A DNA stretch of 64,000 nucleotides, taken from Cellvibrio sp. KY-GH-1 (lineage in GTDB: Bacteria; Pseudomonadota; Gammaproteobacteria; Pseudomonadales; Cellvibrionaceae). The DNA lies in the NCBI RefSeq assembly GCF_008806975.1, contig NZ_CP031728.1, forward strand, positions 1,116,001 to 1,180,000. Direction: 5' to 3'. A program made the position numbers and the translations under genes. Position 1 is the stretch's first letter. Every line of letters begins with the position of its first letter. The notes under the pieces were generated by a model. The model did not search any database and was not told the origin of the DNA. It was given only the letters and a program-made list of their open reading frames with translations. Shown piece after piece: positions 9,049 to 17,150 of this stretch.

Positions 9049-9146
9049 TGAGTAGAGCCCGTCTAAGACTGCCTGGTAGCATCGTTATTCTTTCCTAAGC
9101 CTAGCTGATGTTTCTCAATTCATCGCCCGCAGTTGTTAAGGCACAT

Positions 9147-9175
9147 AAAAAAACCGCAGCAAGCTGCGGTTTTTT
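9147..9175 (-). terminator. Rho-independent terminator of flagellin A
   Basis: Stem CCGCAG/CTGCGG with flanking A and T runs (7 A and 6 T on the plus strand), so it can act in both directions. It lies 23 bases beyond the flagellin A stop. Confidence 0.85.
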
Positions 9176-9197
9176 AACACATTAACGATCAATCCGA

Positions 9198-11339
9198 TTA
9201 TCTCAGTAACTGCAACACCTGCTCTGGGCGCGCGTTCGACTGTGCCAACATCGCCTGGGCTGCTTGCTGTAAGACTTGCGCCCTACTTAGTGCCGCCGTT
9301 TCCGCCGCAAAGTCCGCATCTACAATCCGCGAGCGCGACGCCGAGGTTTTTTCAGATACGTTCGCCAGGTTGGACATGGTGAAATCCAGCCGGTTGTTGA
9401 TCGCACCGAGTTGTGAGCGCGTATCGTTAATCGTCGTTAGCGCTTTATCGATTACCCCAATCGCCTTCTGGGCCTTGGCTGCAGTATCAATACTTATCGA
9501 TGCGATGGCGGTACCAAATGCGCCGCCGGCCGTTGAGTTAGCTTCAAGCAAGCCAATCTCCGCCGCCGTTGCATTATCGCCGAGCTCGACACTGATTGGA
9601 TTACCGTTGGCGCTGGTTAACTTAATACCCGCCTCTACTCGCAATGCTGCAACCAAAGAGGCGGCAAAACCAGACGTAACTGTGGTGACTACGTTGGTAC
9701 CATCGGCCATAAACTCGTTAAAGATGGCTCCCTCAAACCCGGCATCTCCGGTACCACTGAAAATATCAGCAAGCGTATTGGTAGCAAATCGAATTGCACC
9801 CTGATCGGATTCAAGCACAACGCTGTTCCCGAGTAAGGTTGCTCGCACACCAGTCAGATTGCTCGCGCCGTTGAAGGCATCTACAAGACCTTGAGTGGTA
9901 GTCACCAAACTGAAATCGAGATTGACACCATTCATTGTCAGGACGTTAGCACCCGCTGCGGCGGCAAAGGCTGTACCGACATCAACCCGGGTCAAATCGA
10001 TGGTTACCGTGGAGAAAGCATTGGCTGTAACACCTGTTTCATTCGTGGCAGCGTTAATAGCATTTACCTTGCCAATCAAGCTATCAGTGTTTTTGTTGCT
10101 TATGACGGTGCCGTTGATGGTTAAATCCCCAACTCCCCATGCGGTTTCTGCAGCGGCCGTCGTGATTCCCGCTCCTTCAATAACGCCACCACCCTGATTT
10201 TCGCGGAAACCCAGGTTGTGCAGATCAGAAAGCGTGCCTGTGTTGCCACGGGTAATCTTGATCGGCTTGTCATCATCGGAAGTGAGTACGATTTGGCCTC
10301 GTTGCGATAGACCGTCTCCGACTGAAGCAGCCATCCCCACCGTCGATTGCAAATCCAAACCACCGGCTGCCGCAACGGAAATCGTTGCCCCGGTGTTGTT
10401 GCTCAGCGACAAAACTCCTTGGTCATTTACTTCTGCACGTACTGTTCCGCCGGTAATACGACCGATAGTTTCAATCAGCTGCTCCATACTCGTGGTGTTC
10501 TCACGAATCTGATAGGTTTGGGTCGCACCGTTTAATGAAGCTACGGTAATGTCCAAACCTTGCCCGGCATCGTTGTCGATAACGCCACTACCTAATTGCG
10601 ACCCTTTTAACTGCGTCAACGCCGAGGCAGTAACACCGCTGAGCCGCTCATTCATAATCACCAGGAACTCAGCCATGGTATTGGTTTCTGCGGTAGCTGC
10701 CGAATCAAACTCGCCGATGGATTGACCATTAATCAGGACGTCACCATCACGAATATCTGCGCCAGCCGTTGAACTAAACAGCGACAAACTGAATTCTGCA
10801 CCCAGCACATCCACGCTGACTGATCCCATCCCCAGTGTTTTGGCATCCATCGCTTGAACTTTCAATTCGATAGTTTGGTTAGCGTCAGACCCCACTTGCA
10901 GCTGCACTTTACCGAGTGAACCATCTAACAGTTTTTGGCCGTTGAAGGATGTGCTTTTTGCAATACGATCCAACTCCAGGATGAGTTGTTGGACTTCCGC
11001 ATCCAATGTTGCGCGATCAGCATCTGAGTAGATTCCGTTAGCAGATTGAATCGACAGTTCGCGCATACGCTGCAAAATATTGGTGGTTTCTTGCAATGCA
11101 CCTTCCGCAGTTTGAATGAGCGACACACCATCATTCGCATTGCGGATCGCTTGATCGAGGCCGCGAATTTGCGAGGTCATGCGGTTGGAAATTGCCAAAC
11201 CCGCAGCGTCATCTTTGGCAGAATTAATACGTTGACCAGAGGACAAGCGCTCGGTAGCGCGGTCCAGCGCATTTCCTGAGTTCATCAATTGGCGCTGTGA
11301 ATTCAAGGAAGCGACATTGGTGTTAATGACTAAAGGCAT
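9198..11339 (-). CDS. fliC: Flagellin A, large
   Basis: Flagellar filament subunit, 713 aa. The conserved D0/D1 ends are complete: [18 protein letters not shown] and [22 protein letters not shown] at the N-terminus, and [26 protein letters not shown] at the C-terminus. Between them lies a variable region of roughly 400 residues rich in Ser, Thr and Gly, with flagellin hook-IN-type stretches. It is a close paralogue of flagellin B (12248-14356) along the whole length, including the central part. A clear sigma-54 site lies about 215 bases upstream, whereas flagellin B has a sigma-28 site. The start is preceded by AGGAGATTCATT. Ser/Thr in the exposed domain are candidate O-glycosylation sites given the neuABC operon, which is inference. 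Confidence 0.95.
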   Translation of the reverse strand: MPLVINTNVASLNSQRQLMNSGNALDRATERLSSGQRINSAKDDAAGLAISNRMTSQIRGLDQAIRNANDGVSLIQTAEGALQETTNILQRMRELSIQSANGIYSDADRATLDAEVQQLILELDRIAKSTSFNGQKLLDGSLGKVQLQVGSDANQTIELKVQAMDAKTLGMGSVSVDVLGAEFSLSLFSSTAGADIRDGDVLINGQSIGEFDSAATAETNTMAEFLVIMNERLSGVTASALTQLKGSQLGSGVIDNDAGQGLDITVASLNGATQTYQIRENTTSMEQLIETIGRITGGTVRAEVNDQGVLSLSNNTGATISVAAAGGLDLQSTVGMAASVGDGLSQRGQIVLTSDDDKPIKITRGNTGTLSDLHNLGFRENQGGGVIEGAGITTAAAETAWGVGDLTINGTVISNKNTDSLIGKVNAINAATNETGVTANAFSTVTIDLTRVDVGTAFAAAAGANVLTMNGVNLDFSLVTTTQGLVDAFNGASNLTGVRATLLGNSVVLESDQGAIRFATNTLADIFSGTGDAGFEGAIFNEFMADGTNVVTTVTSGFAASLVAALRVEAGIKLTSANGNPISVELGDNATAAEIGLLEANSTAGGAFGTAIASISIDTAAKAQKAIGVIDKALTTINDTRSQLGAINNRLDFTMSNLANVSEKTSASRSRIVDADFAAETAALSRAQVLQQAAQAMLAQSNARPEQVLQLLR

Positions 11340-11554
11340 AATGAATCTCCTAATGATTGTTCCTGTTCACAGTTGCTATTGCTGTGACAAGTCGACTAAT
11401 GAAGTTCATAGCCATCGACTAATCGACTTGCATGGACCGTCAGAACTTCGTGGCAAGACTTGTAAGAAATTCGCTACCAATTCTTGAACCAGCCAGCTTG
11501 TTAAAGACAGGTTGCTACAAACAGGATTTCTATACGGGTCGCCTAAGTCGGGTT
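11340..11554 (-). promoter_or_regulatory. Long 5' leader of flagellin A
   Basis: About 200 bases would be transcribed from the sigma-54 site before the ATG. The 90 bases nearest the gene resemble the flagellin B leader: both carry AGGAGATTCAT before the ATG, then stretches related to CGACTTGTCACAGC, ACTTCAT and GATTAGTCG on the transcript strand. An 8-base element, CGACTAAT on the plus strand, occurs twice (11393-11400, 11416-11423). No coding potential was recognised. Confidence 0.45.
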
Positions 11555-11571
11555 TTGCACAGACTGTGCCA
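11555..11571 (-). promoter_or_regulatory. Sigma-54 promoter of flagellin A
   Basis: The minus strand reads TGGCACAGTCTGTGCAA: perfect TGGCAC at -24, GG and GC exactly 10 bases apart, and TGCA at -12. It lies about 215 bases before the flagellin A ATG. The region 11640-11710 upstream of it is very A/T-rich, suited to DNA bending or activator binding. Confidence 0.75.
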
Positions 11572-11710
11572 AAAAATATTCAGGAGATTTGTAACGAGAG
11601 AATTAGCGTGTTATTCAGGCAAAAATGAACGCTGCTAAATTGCACAAATTTTTTCTTATTTAAATTAAAAAAACACCAAACAAAAAATAAAAATAACAAC
11701 AGAAAAACAA

Positions 11711-11743
11711 AAAAAGAGAGCCGCTCACGCGACTCTCTTTTTC
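11711..11743 (-). terminator. Rho-independent terminator of flaG
   Basis: Near-perfect hairpin AGAGAG(C)CGC / GCG(A)CTCTCT. On the minus strand it is followed by a long T run. It lies 50 bases past the flaG stop and separates the flagellin B-flaG unit from flagellin A. Confidence 0.85.
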
Positions 11744-11792
11744 GTTTACCAAAAAACCTTAAAAATCAAAAAAACCCTTCTTTTACAGCAAT

Positions 11793-12182
11793 TTATGCTT
11801 GCGCACTAAACAACTGCCCAGGTTCCTCCGGGTTATGTGTTTGGGCCAAACGCAAGAATATTTCATCAGGTATCTGACGAATAACTTCTTGCGTTGATCT
11901 ATCCAAAACTTTCACCACTGTCTCACCCGATTCAGGGTCATAACTGAAGTTTAAATCGCGCTGTGTCGACTGAATATATTCATTCATTTTCGCTACAGCA
12001 GCCTGAACTTGCTCTTGTACCGCCTGCGAATTGACAGGATCTTGTGGTAAAGATCTTGCCGCTTCGGCGGCAGGCGGCAAATCATTGCCGGTTTTTTGAC
12101 CTTTAGCGCTACCTGGCAACGACGAAACCGGTACGGCTTTCGCCGGAACCGGGTTCGAAGCAACTTTAGTGATGTCATTCAT
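11793..12182 (-). CDS. flaG: FlaG family protein
   Basis: 129 aa. The C-terminal half has the FlaG signature: SQAVQEQVQAAVAKMNEYIQ, LNFSYDPESGETVVKVLD and TQEVIRQIPDEIFLRLA. The N-terminal ~60 residues are low-complexity and rich in Pro, Ala and Ser. FlaG proteins limit or modulate filament length in Vibrio, Pseudomonas and Campylobacter; their mechanism is not settled. The gene follows flagellin B by 65 bases, with an imperfect hairpin in the gap (12207-12234) that could reduce read-through so that less FlaG than flagellin is made. The ATG at 12182 is preceded by GTGAGGA. Confidence 0.88.
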   Translation of the reverse strand: MNDITKVASNPVPAKAVPVSSLPGSAKGQKTGNDLPPAAEAARSLPQDPVNSQAVQEQVQAAVAKMNEYIQSTQRDLNFSYDPESGETVVKVLDRSTQEVIRQIPDEIFLRLAQTHNPEEPGQLFSAQA

Positions 12183-12206
12183 AACTTTATCCTCACTAAA
12201 ATTTCC

Positions 12207-12234
12207 CCGGGCTTGCTGTAATCAGCTTACCCGG
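12207..12234 (-). terminator. Imperfect hairpin between flagellin B and flaG
   Basis: CCGGG...GCTG / CAGC...CCCGG with a 3x3 internal loop, only a short T run after it on the minus strand. It could act as a partial attenuator within the flagellin B-flaG transcript. Confidence 0.4.
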
Positions 12235-12247
12235 AGAGAGCCAGTTA

Positions 12248-14356
12248 TTATCTCAACAGAGACAATACTTGTTGTGGACGCGCATTAGATTGAGCCAACA
12301 TCGCCGAGGCCGCTTGTTGTAACACTTGCGCACGACTGAGGTTAGCGGTTTCCGCCGCGAAGTCAGCATCGGTAATACGTGACCTTGCAGTAGAAGTCTT
12401 CTCAGAAATGTTCGCCAGGTTGGATACAGTAAAGTCCAAACGGTTGTTGATCGCACCGAGGTTCGAACGTACATCGTTGATAGTCGTCAAGGCATTGTCG
12501 ATCACCTTGATGGCTTTCTGCGCGTTCGCCTGGGTATCAATACTGATTGAGGCGATTGCGGAACCGAAGGCACCTCCAGCAGTTGAGTTAGCTTCAAGGA
12601 TACCAATTTCTGCCGCAGTAGCATTTACACCCAGCTCAACACTGATGGGGTTGCCGCTCGAGCTTGTTAACTTGATACCCGCCTCTACTTTGAATGATGT
12701 GCCCGCGCTGCCCGTGGTGTTTACCACCGAACCATCGGCCATGAATTCAGTAAATGTCGCCCCAACAAAACCCGCTCCAGCCGACGTACCACCGAACACA
12801 CCAGCGCCAGCAGTATTGTTGTTGAAGCGCATTGCGCCTTGATCGGACTCCAATACAACTTTGGTACCCTGAACGCTGGCGCGTACACCAGTGGTGTTGC
12901 TCGCACCATTCAGAGTATCTACCAAGCCCTGCAAGGTAGTTACAGAAGAAAGGTCGATATCCACACCATTCAAGGTCAAGGTATCTGCAGTACCCGCAAA
13001 TGCAGTTTTAAGATCCATACCGCTAGTTTCAATGGCAACCGTAGAAAACGCATTGGCAGTAACGCCAGTTTCCGCAGTCGCCTTGTTAATCGCGTCAATT
13101 TTGCCCAACAAGCTATCAGTGTCTTTGTTGCTGATCACCGTACCATTGATGGTCAAATCACCTACACCCCAAGCGGTATCCGCGTTTGCGGTAGTAATTC
13201 CAGCACCCTCGATAACCCCGCCTTTACCGCTCTCGCGGAAGCCAAGTCTGTGGAGATCTTGCAAGGTACCAGTGTTGCCGCGAGTAATGGTAATTGGACG
13301 GTCATCATTAGAGGTCAACACCATTTGACCCGTTTGGGACACACCATCACCTACAGAGGAAACCATACCAATGGAGGTAGCCAGATCCAGACCACCGCTG
13401 GCAGCAACCGCAATAGTAGCGCCCGTGTTGTTGGCAAGTGTCAGTACGCCATCATCGCCAACAGACGCATTAACTGCACCGCCAGACACGCGATTAATCG
13501 CCTCAGCCAGCTCATCAATGGTGGTGGTATTTTCACGCAGTTGATAAGTCTGAACAGCGCCATTCAATTCAGTAACAGTAATGTTCAAGCCCTGGCCAGC
13601 ATCATTATCGATAATACCGCTACCAACGCGCGAACCATTCAATTGGGTAATTGCCGATGCAGTTACACCACCCACTTTCTCGTTGATGTTTCCGATCAGG
13701 TCACTAAGGGTATCTACTGAACCCGCAAAGTCACCGATGGTTTGGCCATTAATCAGCACGTCGCCATCTTTCAGGTCATTGGCACCGGCTAACAAGCTCA
13801 GTGATGAGAATTCAGAACCTAACAAATCCACACTGGTTGAGCCCATACCCAGGGTTTTTGCATCCATCGCCTGAACTTTAAATTCGATAGTTTGGTTGGC
13901 GCTGGAGCCTACTTGCAGACTTACATTGCCCAACTTGCCGTCCAACAGTTTTTGACCGTTGAATGAGGTGGTATCTGCGATACGGTCCAACTCTTTTACC
14001 AGTTGTTGTACCTCGGCATTCAATGTTGCGCGGTCGCCAGAGCTATAGATACCGTTCGCAGACTGTACAGACAGTTCGCGCATACGTTGCAGGATGTTAG
14101 TGGATTCTGACAGCGCACCTTCAGCGGTTTGAATCAAAGACACACCGTCGTTAGCGTTACGGATTGCTTGATCAAGACCGCGTACTTGAGAGGTCATGCG
14201 GTTAGAAATCGCCAAACCTGCTGCGTCGTCTTTTGCTGAGTTAATACGTGCACCTGAAGACAAACGTTCGGTCGCGCGGTCAAGCGCGTTGCCTGAACTC
14301 ATCAACTGACGCTGAGCATTCAGAGAGGCGACGTTTGTGTTAATGACTAAAGCCAT
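12248..14356 (-). CDS. fliC: Flagellin B, large
   Basis: Second filament subunit, 702 aa, paralogous to flagellin A. N-terminus [21 protein letters not shown]1 motif [23 protein letters not shown]-terminus [26 protein letters not shown]. The central domain contains the same ordered blocks as flagellin A ([42 protein letters not shown]). It is therefore a duplication rather than an unrelated flagellin. A near-consensus sigma-28 promoter lies at 14471-14497, pointing to late (class IV) expression. flaG follows in the same unit. Confidence 0.95.
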   Translation of the reverse strand: MALVINTNVASLNAQRQLMSSGNALDRATERLSSGARINSAKDDAAGLAISNRMTSQVRGLDQAIRNANDGVSLIQTAEGALSESTNILQRMRELSVQSANGIYSSGDRATLNAEVQQLVKELDRIADTTSFNGQKLLDGKLGNVSLQVGSSANQTIEFKVQAMDAKTLGMGSTSVDLLGSEFSSLSLLAGANDLKDGDVLINGQTIGDFAGSVDTLSDLIGNINEKVGGVTASAITQLNGSRVGSGIIDNDAGQGLNITVTELNGAVQTYQLRENTTTIDELAEAINRVSGGAVNASVGDDGVLTLANNTGATIAVAASGGLDLATSIGMVSSVGDGVSQTGQMVLTSNDDRPITITRGNTGTLQDLHRLGFRESGKGGVIEGAGITTANADTAWGVGDLTINGTVISNKDTDSLLGKIDAINKATAETGVTANAFSTVAIETSGMDLKTAFAGTADTLTLNGVDIDLSSVTTLQGLVDTLNGASNTTGVRASVQGTKVVLESDQGAMRFNNNTAGAGVFGGTSAGAGFVGATFTEFMADGSVVNTTGSAGTSFKVEAGIKLTSSSGNPISVELGVNATAAEIGILEANSTAGGAFGSAIASISIDTQANAQKAIKVIDNALTTINDVRSNLGAINNRLDFTVSNLANISEKTSTARSRITDADFAAETANLSRAQVLQQAASAMLAQSNARPQQVLSLLR

Positions 14357-14470
14357 GATGAATCTCCTGGATTAATAATCTGTTGCAGTAGCTGCGAGTG
14401 GCTGGCTTTGCTGCGACATGTCGGTTGATGAAGTCTGAGCACAACGGACTAATCAGCACTTCTAATCAGG

Positions 14471-14497
14471 TTATCGACACATCCAAGAGGAGCTTTA
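14471..14497 (-). promoter_or_regulatory. Sigma-28 (FliA) promoter of flagellin B
   Basis: On the minus strand: -35 TAAAGCTC, 11-base spacer, -10 GTCGATAA, against consensus TAAAGTTT-N11-GCCGATAA. The leader to the ATG would be about 105 bases. Confidence 0.85.
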
Positions 14498-14585
14498 GAA
14501 ATTTTTTATGGCGGGAACCAACTATTTACAACAAGAAAGGCAAAAAAATATTTCGTCTGGTTATATAGAGCGGAAAAACGTCAAT

Positions 14586-14912
14586 TTACCGACCGTAAGC
14601 ATCCATTGCCTTGCTGGCAATTACGTGCTGACGTAACTCTGTCGTTGCTTTGTCGCGATTTTCCTCGGCAAGTACCGACAGCTGCTTATTAATCCCTTTG
14701 ATCTCCTGAATAACACCCGCCGCTTTCGCCTCAAGATTAGCTTCCGCCAGAGATTCCAGGTATTCGGGGTCATTTATAGACAGTAGACCTTGCTGACGTT
14801 GTTGTACCAGGGTTTCAAAAGATTCCCAATCGCCAGCTTGAGCAAGAGATAAAAGCGCTTGGGATTGACTCAGTGCACGTGCCAGGGGGTCTAACAGGGG
14901 ATTGGTTTCCAT
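14586..14912 (-). CDS. fliT: FliT-like flagellar export chaperone
   Basis: 108 aa, all-helical by appearance. Seen: LLSLAQAGDWESFETLVQQRQQGL near residues 20-45, the pattern typical of FliT-type chaperones (helix, GDWE, helix with R), then a second helical stretch EIKGINKQLSVLAEENRDKATTEL. FliT binds FliD and the export ATPase in enterobacteria. Here it lies between flgL and flagellin B rather than after fliS, so it might serve FliD or the flagellins. Family assignment is from pattern and context only; it could also be a diverged FliS/FlgN-like chaperone. A possible -10-like ACCGATAA (14975-14982) upstream lacks a convincing -35. Confidence 0.6.
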   Translation of the reverse strand: METNPLLDPLARALSQSQALLSLAQAGDWESFETLVQQRQQGLLSINDPEYLESLAEANLEAKAAGVIQEIKGINKQLSVLAEENRDKATTELRQHVIASKAMDAYGR

Positions 14913-14981
14913 AGAACAACTCTTTGTAATGGAATAAACGCAGACTAACTCTATACAGCAAGATTAGCAAAAGATTATCGG

Positions 14982-15008
14982 TTTGGCGCAGAAGTTTGCC
15001 GCGCCAAA
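14982..15008 (-). terminator. Hairpin between flgL and the fliT-like gene
   Basis: TTTGGCGC / GCGCCAAA, 8-base perfect stem with an 11-base loop. No T run follows in the direction of flgL transcription, so termination would be weak. Confidence 0.35.
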
Positions 15009-15064
15009 ACGAGAGTAAGAGCACATTACCATTAGACGTATTCCACAAAATCTGGAAAAGCCGA

Positions 15065-16951
15065 TTATAGATAGGAAAAAAGCGTCAGCTGACTGACCTT
15101 GGCAAAGCTCTGATGAGAGGCATTCAGAATCAACGTCTGCATGGACAATTGAATGCTTGCTTCGCTCACATCGACGCTTTCCAAGCTAGCCAATACGGTT
15201 TTACTCGATAAAGTAATGTCCATATTCAAGTCTTTCGCGCTTTCCAAGGTATTAGCTCTTGCACCCACCTCACCCTGCACCGCAACTAAATTCGTAATAG
15301 TGTTTTCAAGATTGGTCAGTGTTTTAGCAACTAACTTTGCTAATTCTGCTTTACTCTCCGGCGTATCCTGCACATTACGCATGACATCCGCAAAGCGCGA
15401 CAAGGTAGTTAACAAACCTTGTTTATCCGTGGACTCAATAAAAAAACTGTCTCCCGGCTGGATCAACAGCCCGCGAGTAGATGACGTACCTAAACCCTGG
15501 GTCTTCAAGCCCGTTACATCATCTAAAAATGCGTTGCCCCCCTTGATAGTAACCTTGGCATTTGAATTAGAAATAATTCCCTGATCGGTGACCGTTAAAC
15601 CCAAGCGCGCCAATTGCGCTGCATTGGCAGGATCATTAAATGCATTCGCTAAATCGGTCGCATTGGTTATGTTTTGATTAAAAGTAATCGATTCTACTTT
15701 GCCATTCACTTCTAGCTGGAAGGTTAAGGGCGACACACTAAAATCATGGGCTGCAGTAAACGCAAACGGTAAATTAACCGATGTGGTACCTGCCCCTTGG
15801 GTCGCAAAACCCAATGCAGTGTCTGTATTTAACGTACCGCTATTGATGTTGATATTTTGGCCGCTGGCTGAATGGAATCCGGTCGCATCAACAGTTAACC
15901 CTAAATTCGCTAATTTATCCGCATTACTATTAGGTGCACCCACGACACTGTTAAATGCCGCTGCCAAGTCCGTTGCATTAGTAACGTTTTGATCCAACAA
16001 TAGCGTTTCGGTCTTTCCACCAACCGAAATTGAAATGTTGGTCGGCGTCAGGGAAAAGTCAAACGCACCTACAGCACCAAAATTCAAATCCGCGGCTATC
16101 GCTGCCTCTCCCGGATGGGGATTTCCTAAAATTTTAAAGCGTGCGCCGGCCACTTCAATGTCAACACCCGCCACGTAGGGTTGATTCACCAACAATTGTT
16201 TACCATTAGACTTTTGCGTTACCGTGTAATTAGTGGCCGACGCTGTTTTGGTGAAGGTAACCACCATGTCATCAGGGTAAAGCTTATCGAATTCCGCCTG
16301 ATCAAATACTTGTCCGACGGTAATAATCGCAGGGGGATTTGATTTATTGGCAGCACTCGCAGAAGTATTAAACGTATTATGGCCGCTGGGAATATCGACA
16401 AATGCTTTCTTACCGGAATCACTCACCGCAACACTCACCGATGCAGATGCCTGCAACCGCAACTGACCTTCGTCGCCCAGATAATTAAAGTTTCCACCAC
16501 CATCACCTACAAAAGGTTTAGTGTTACTTTGATATCCCGCAAAAATATATTGCCCTGAGGCGTTGCGCGTATTTTGTAAATTCAATAGTTCCTGAATGCG
16601 AGTTTCTACTTCGGCTGCCAGGGCATCGTAGTTTGACGCGGTCATTACCGCCGTGTTACCGGCATAAACCGCTTGCTCACGCATGCGATGCACGAGACCA
16701 ACAATACTTTGCAGGTTAGTTTCTTCCAGATTCAAGCTGTTTTCAGCCACATCAATATTTTTTTTGTACTGCTCAGTACGCGCCAACTCCAGATTCAATT
16801 GCAAAATAGTCGCCGCCGCTACCGGGTCATCCGCCGGAGTCAACACGCGTTTTCCAGTTGCAATTTGCTCCTGGGTTTTGGTAATCGCCGCTTGCGCCTG
16901 ACCAATACCGAGGTTGGCAATATTATAAATTTGTGTCGTGGATACGCGCAT
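15065..16951 (-). CDS. flgL: Hook-filament junction protein FlgL (HAP3), enlarged
   Basis: 628 aa, about twice the Salmonella length (317). FlgL joins the hook, through FlgK, to the flagellin filament. Seen: N-terminal MRVSTTQIYNIANLGI with EQIATGKRVLTPADDPVAA, and a flagellin-like C-terminus (GARANTLESAKDLNMDITLSSKTVLASLESVDVSEASIQLS). The middle carries a tandem duplication of about 105 residues (~295-395 and ~400-490): each copy has a DFS..P beta segment, NxTNATDLAxAFN and LGLTV. The ATG at 16951 gives the family start. It is separated from flgK by ~200 bases with no clear promoter. Confidence 0.92.
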   Translation of the reverse strand: MRVSTTQIYNIANLGIGQAQAAITKTQEQIATGKRVLTPADDPVAAATILQLNLELARTEQYKKNIDVAENSLNLEETNLQSIVGLVHRMREQAVYAGNTAVMTASNYDALAAEVETRIQELLNLQNTRNASGQYIFAGYQSNTKPFVGDGGGNFNYLGDEGQLRLQASASVSVAVSDSGKKAFVDIPSGHNTFNTSASAANKSNPPAIITVGQVFDQAEFDKLYPDDMVVTFTKTASATNYTVTQKSNGKQLLVNQPYVAGVDIEVAGARFKILGNPHPGEAAIAADLNFGAVGAFDFSLTPTNISISVGGKTETLLLDQNVTNATDLAAAFNSVVGAPNSNADKLANLGLTVDATGFHSASGQNININSGTLNTDTALGFATQGAGTTSVNLPFAFTAAHDFSVSPLTFQLEVNGKVESITFNQNITNATDLANAFNDPANAAQLARLGLTVTDQGIISNSNAKVTIKGGNAFLDDVTGLKTQGLGTSSTRGLLIQPGDSFFIESTDKQGLLTTLSRFADVMRNVQDTPESKAELAKLVAKTLTNLENTITNLVAVQGEVGARANTLESAKDLNMDITLSSKTVLASLESVDVSEASIQLSMQTLILNASHQSFAKVSQLTLFSYL

Positions 16952-17150
16952 AATGAAATCCTCTTTTCCGGCAACAAGCGGCAACAACTTGCCAGTATCT
17001 TGCTGATAGGATATTCAACGCACAAAGTGTTCCAACTATGAAAAATATGAGGAAACTATTTTTTAGTTAATTGACGGAATTGCGAGACTGGTGTGATGGT
17101 GAAAAGTGTGGCCGCGATCGACGCGGAAGCAGCCACGTTTTAATAGTTTG

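Noticed and set aside
12839..13720. 293-codon open frame on the plus strand opposite flagellin B
   Set aside because: It is the complement of a well-supported flagellin and has no recognisable domain; long antisense frames are common opposite repetitive Thr/Gly-rich coding sequence.
9198..14356. Large repeated DNA covering flagellins A and B, considered as a mobile duplication
   Set aside because: Similarity is at protein level with many silent differences; no insertion-sequence ends or target repeats were seen. An old gene duplication explains it.
14975..14982. ACCGATAA on the minus strand considered as a sigma-28 promoter for the fliT-like gene
   Set aside because: The -10 is good but no TAAA-type -35 lies at the required distance.
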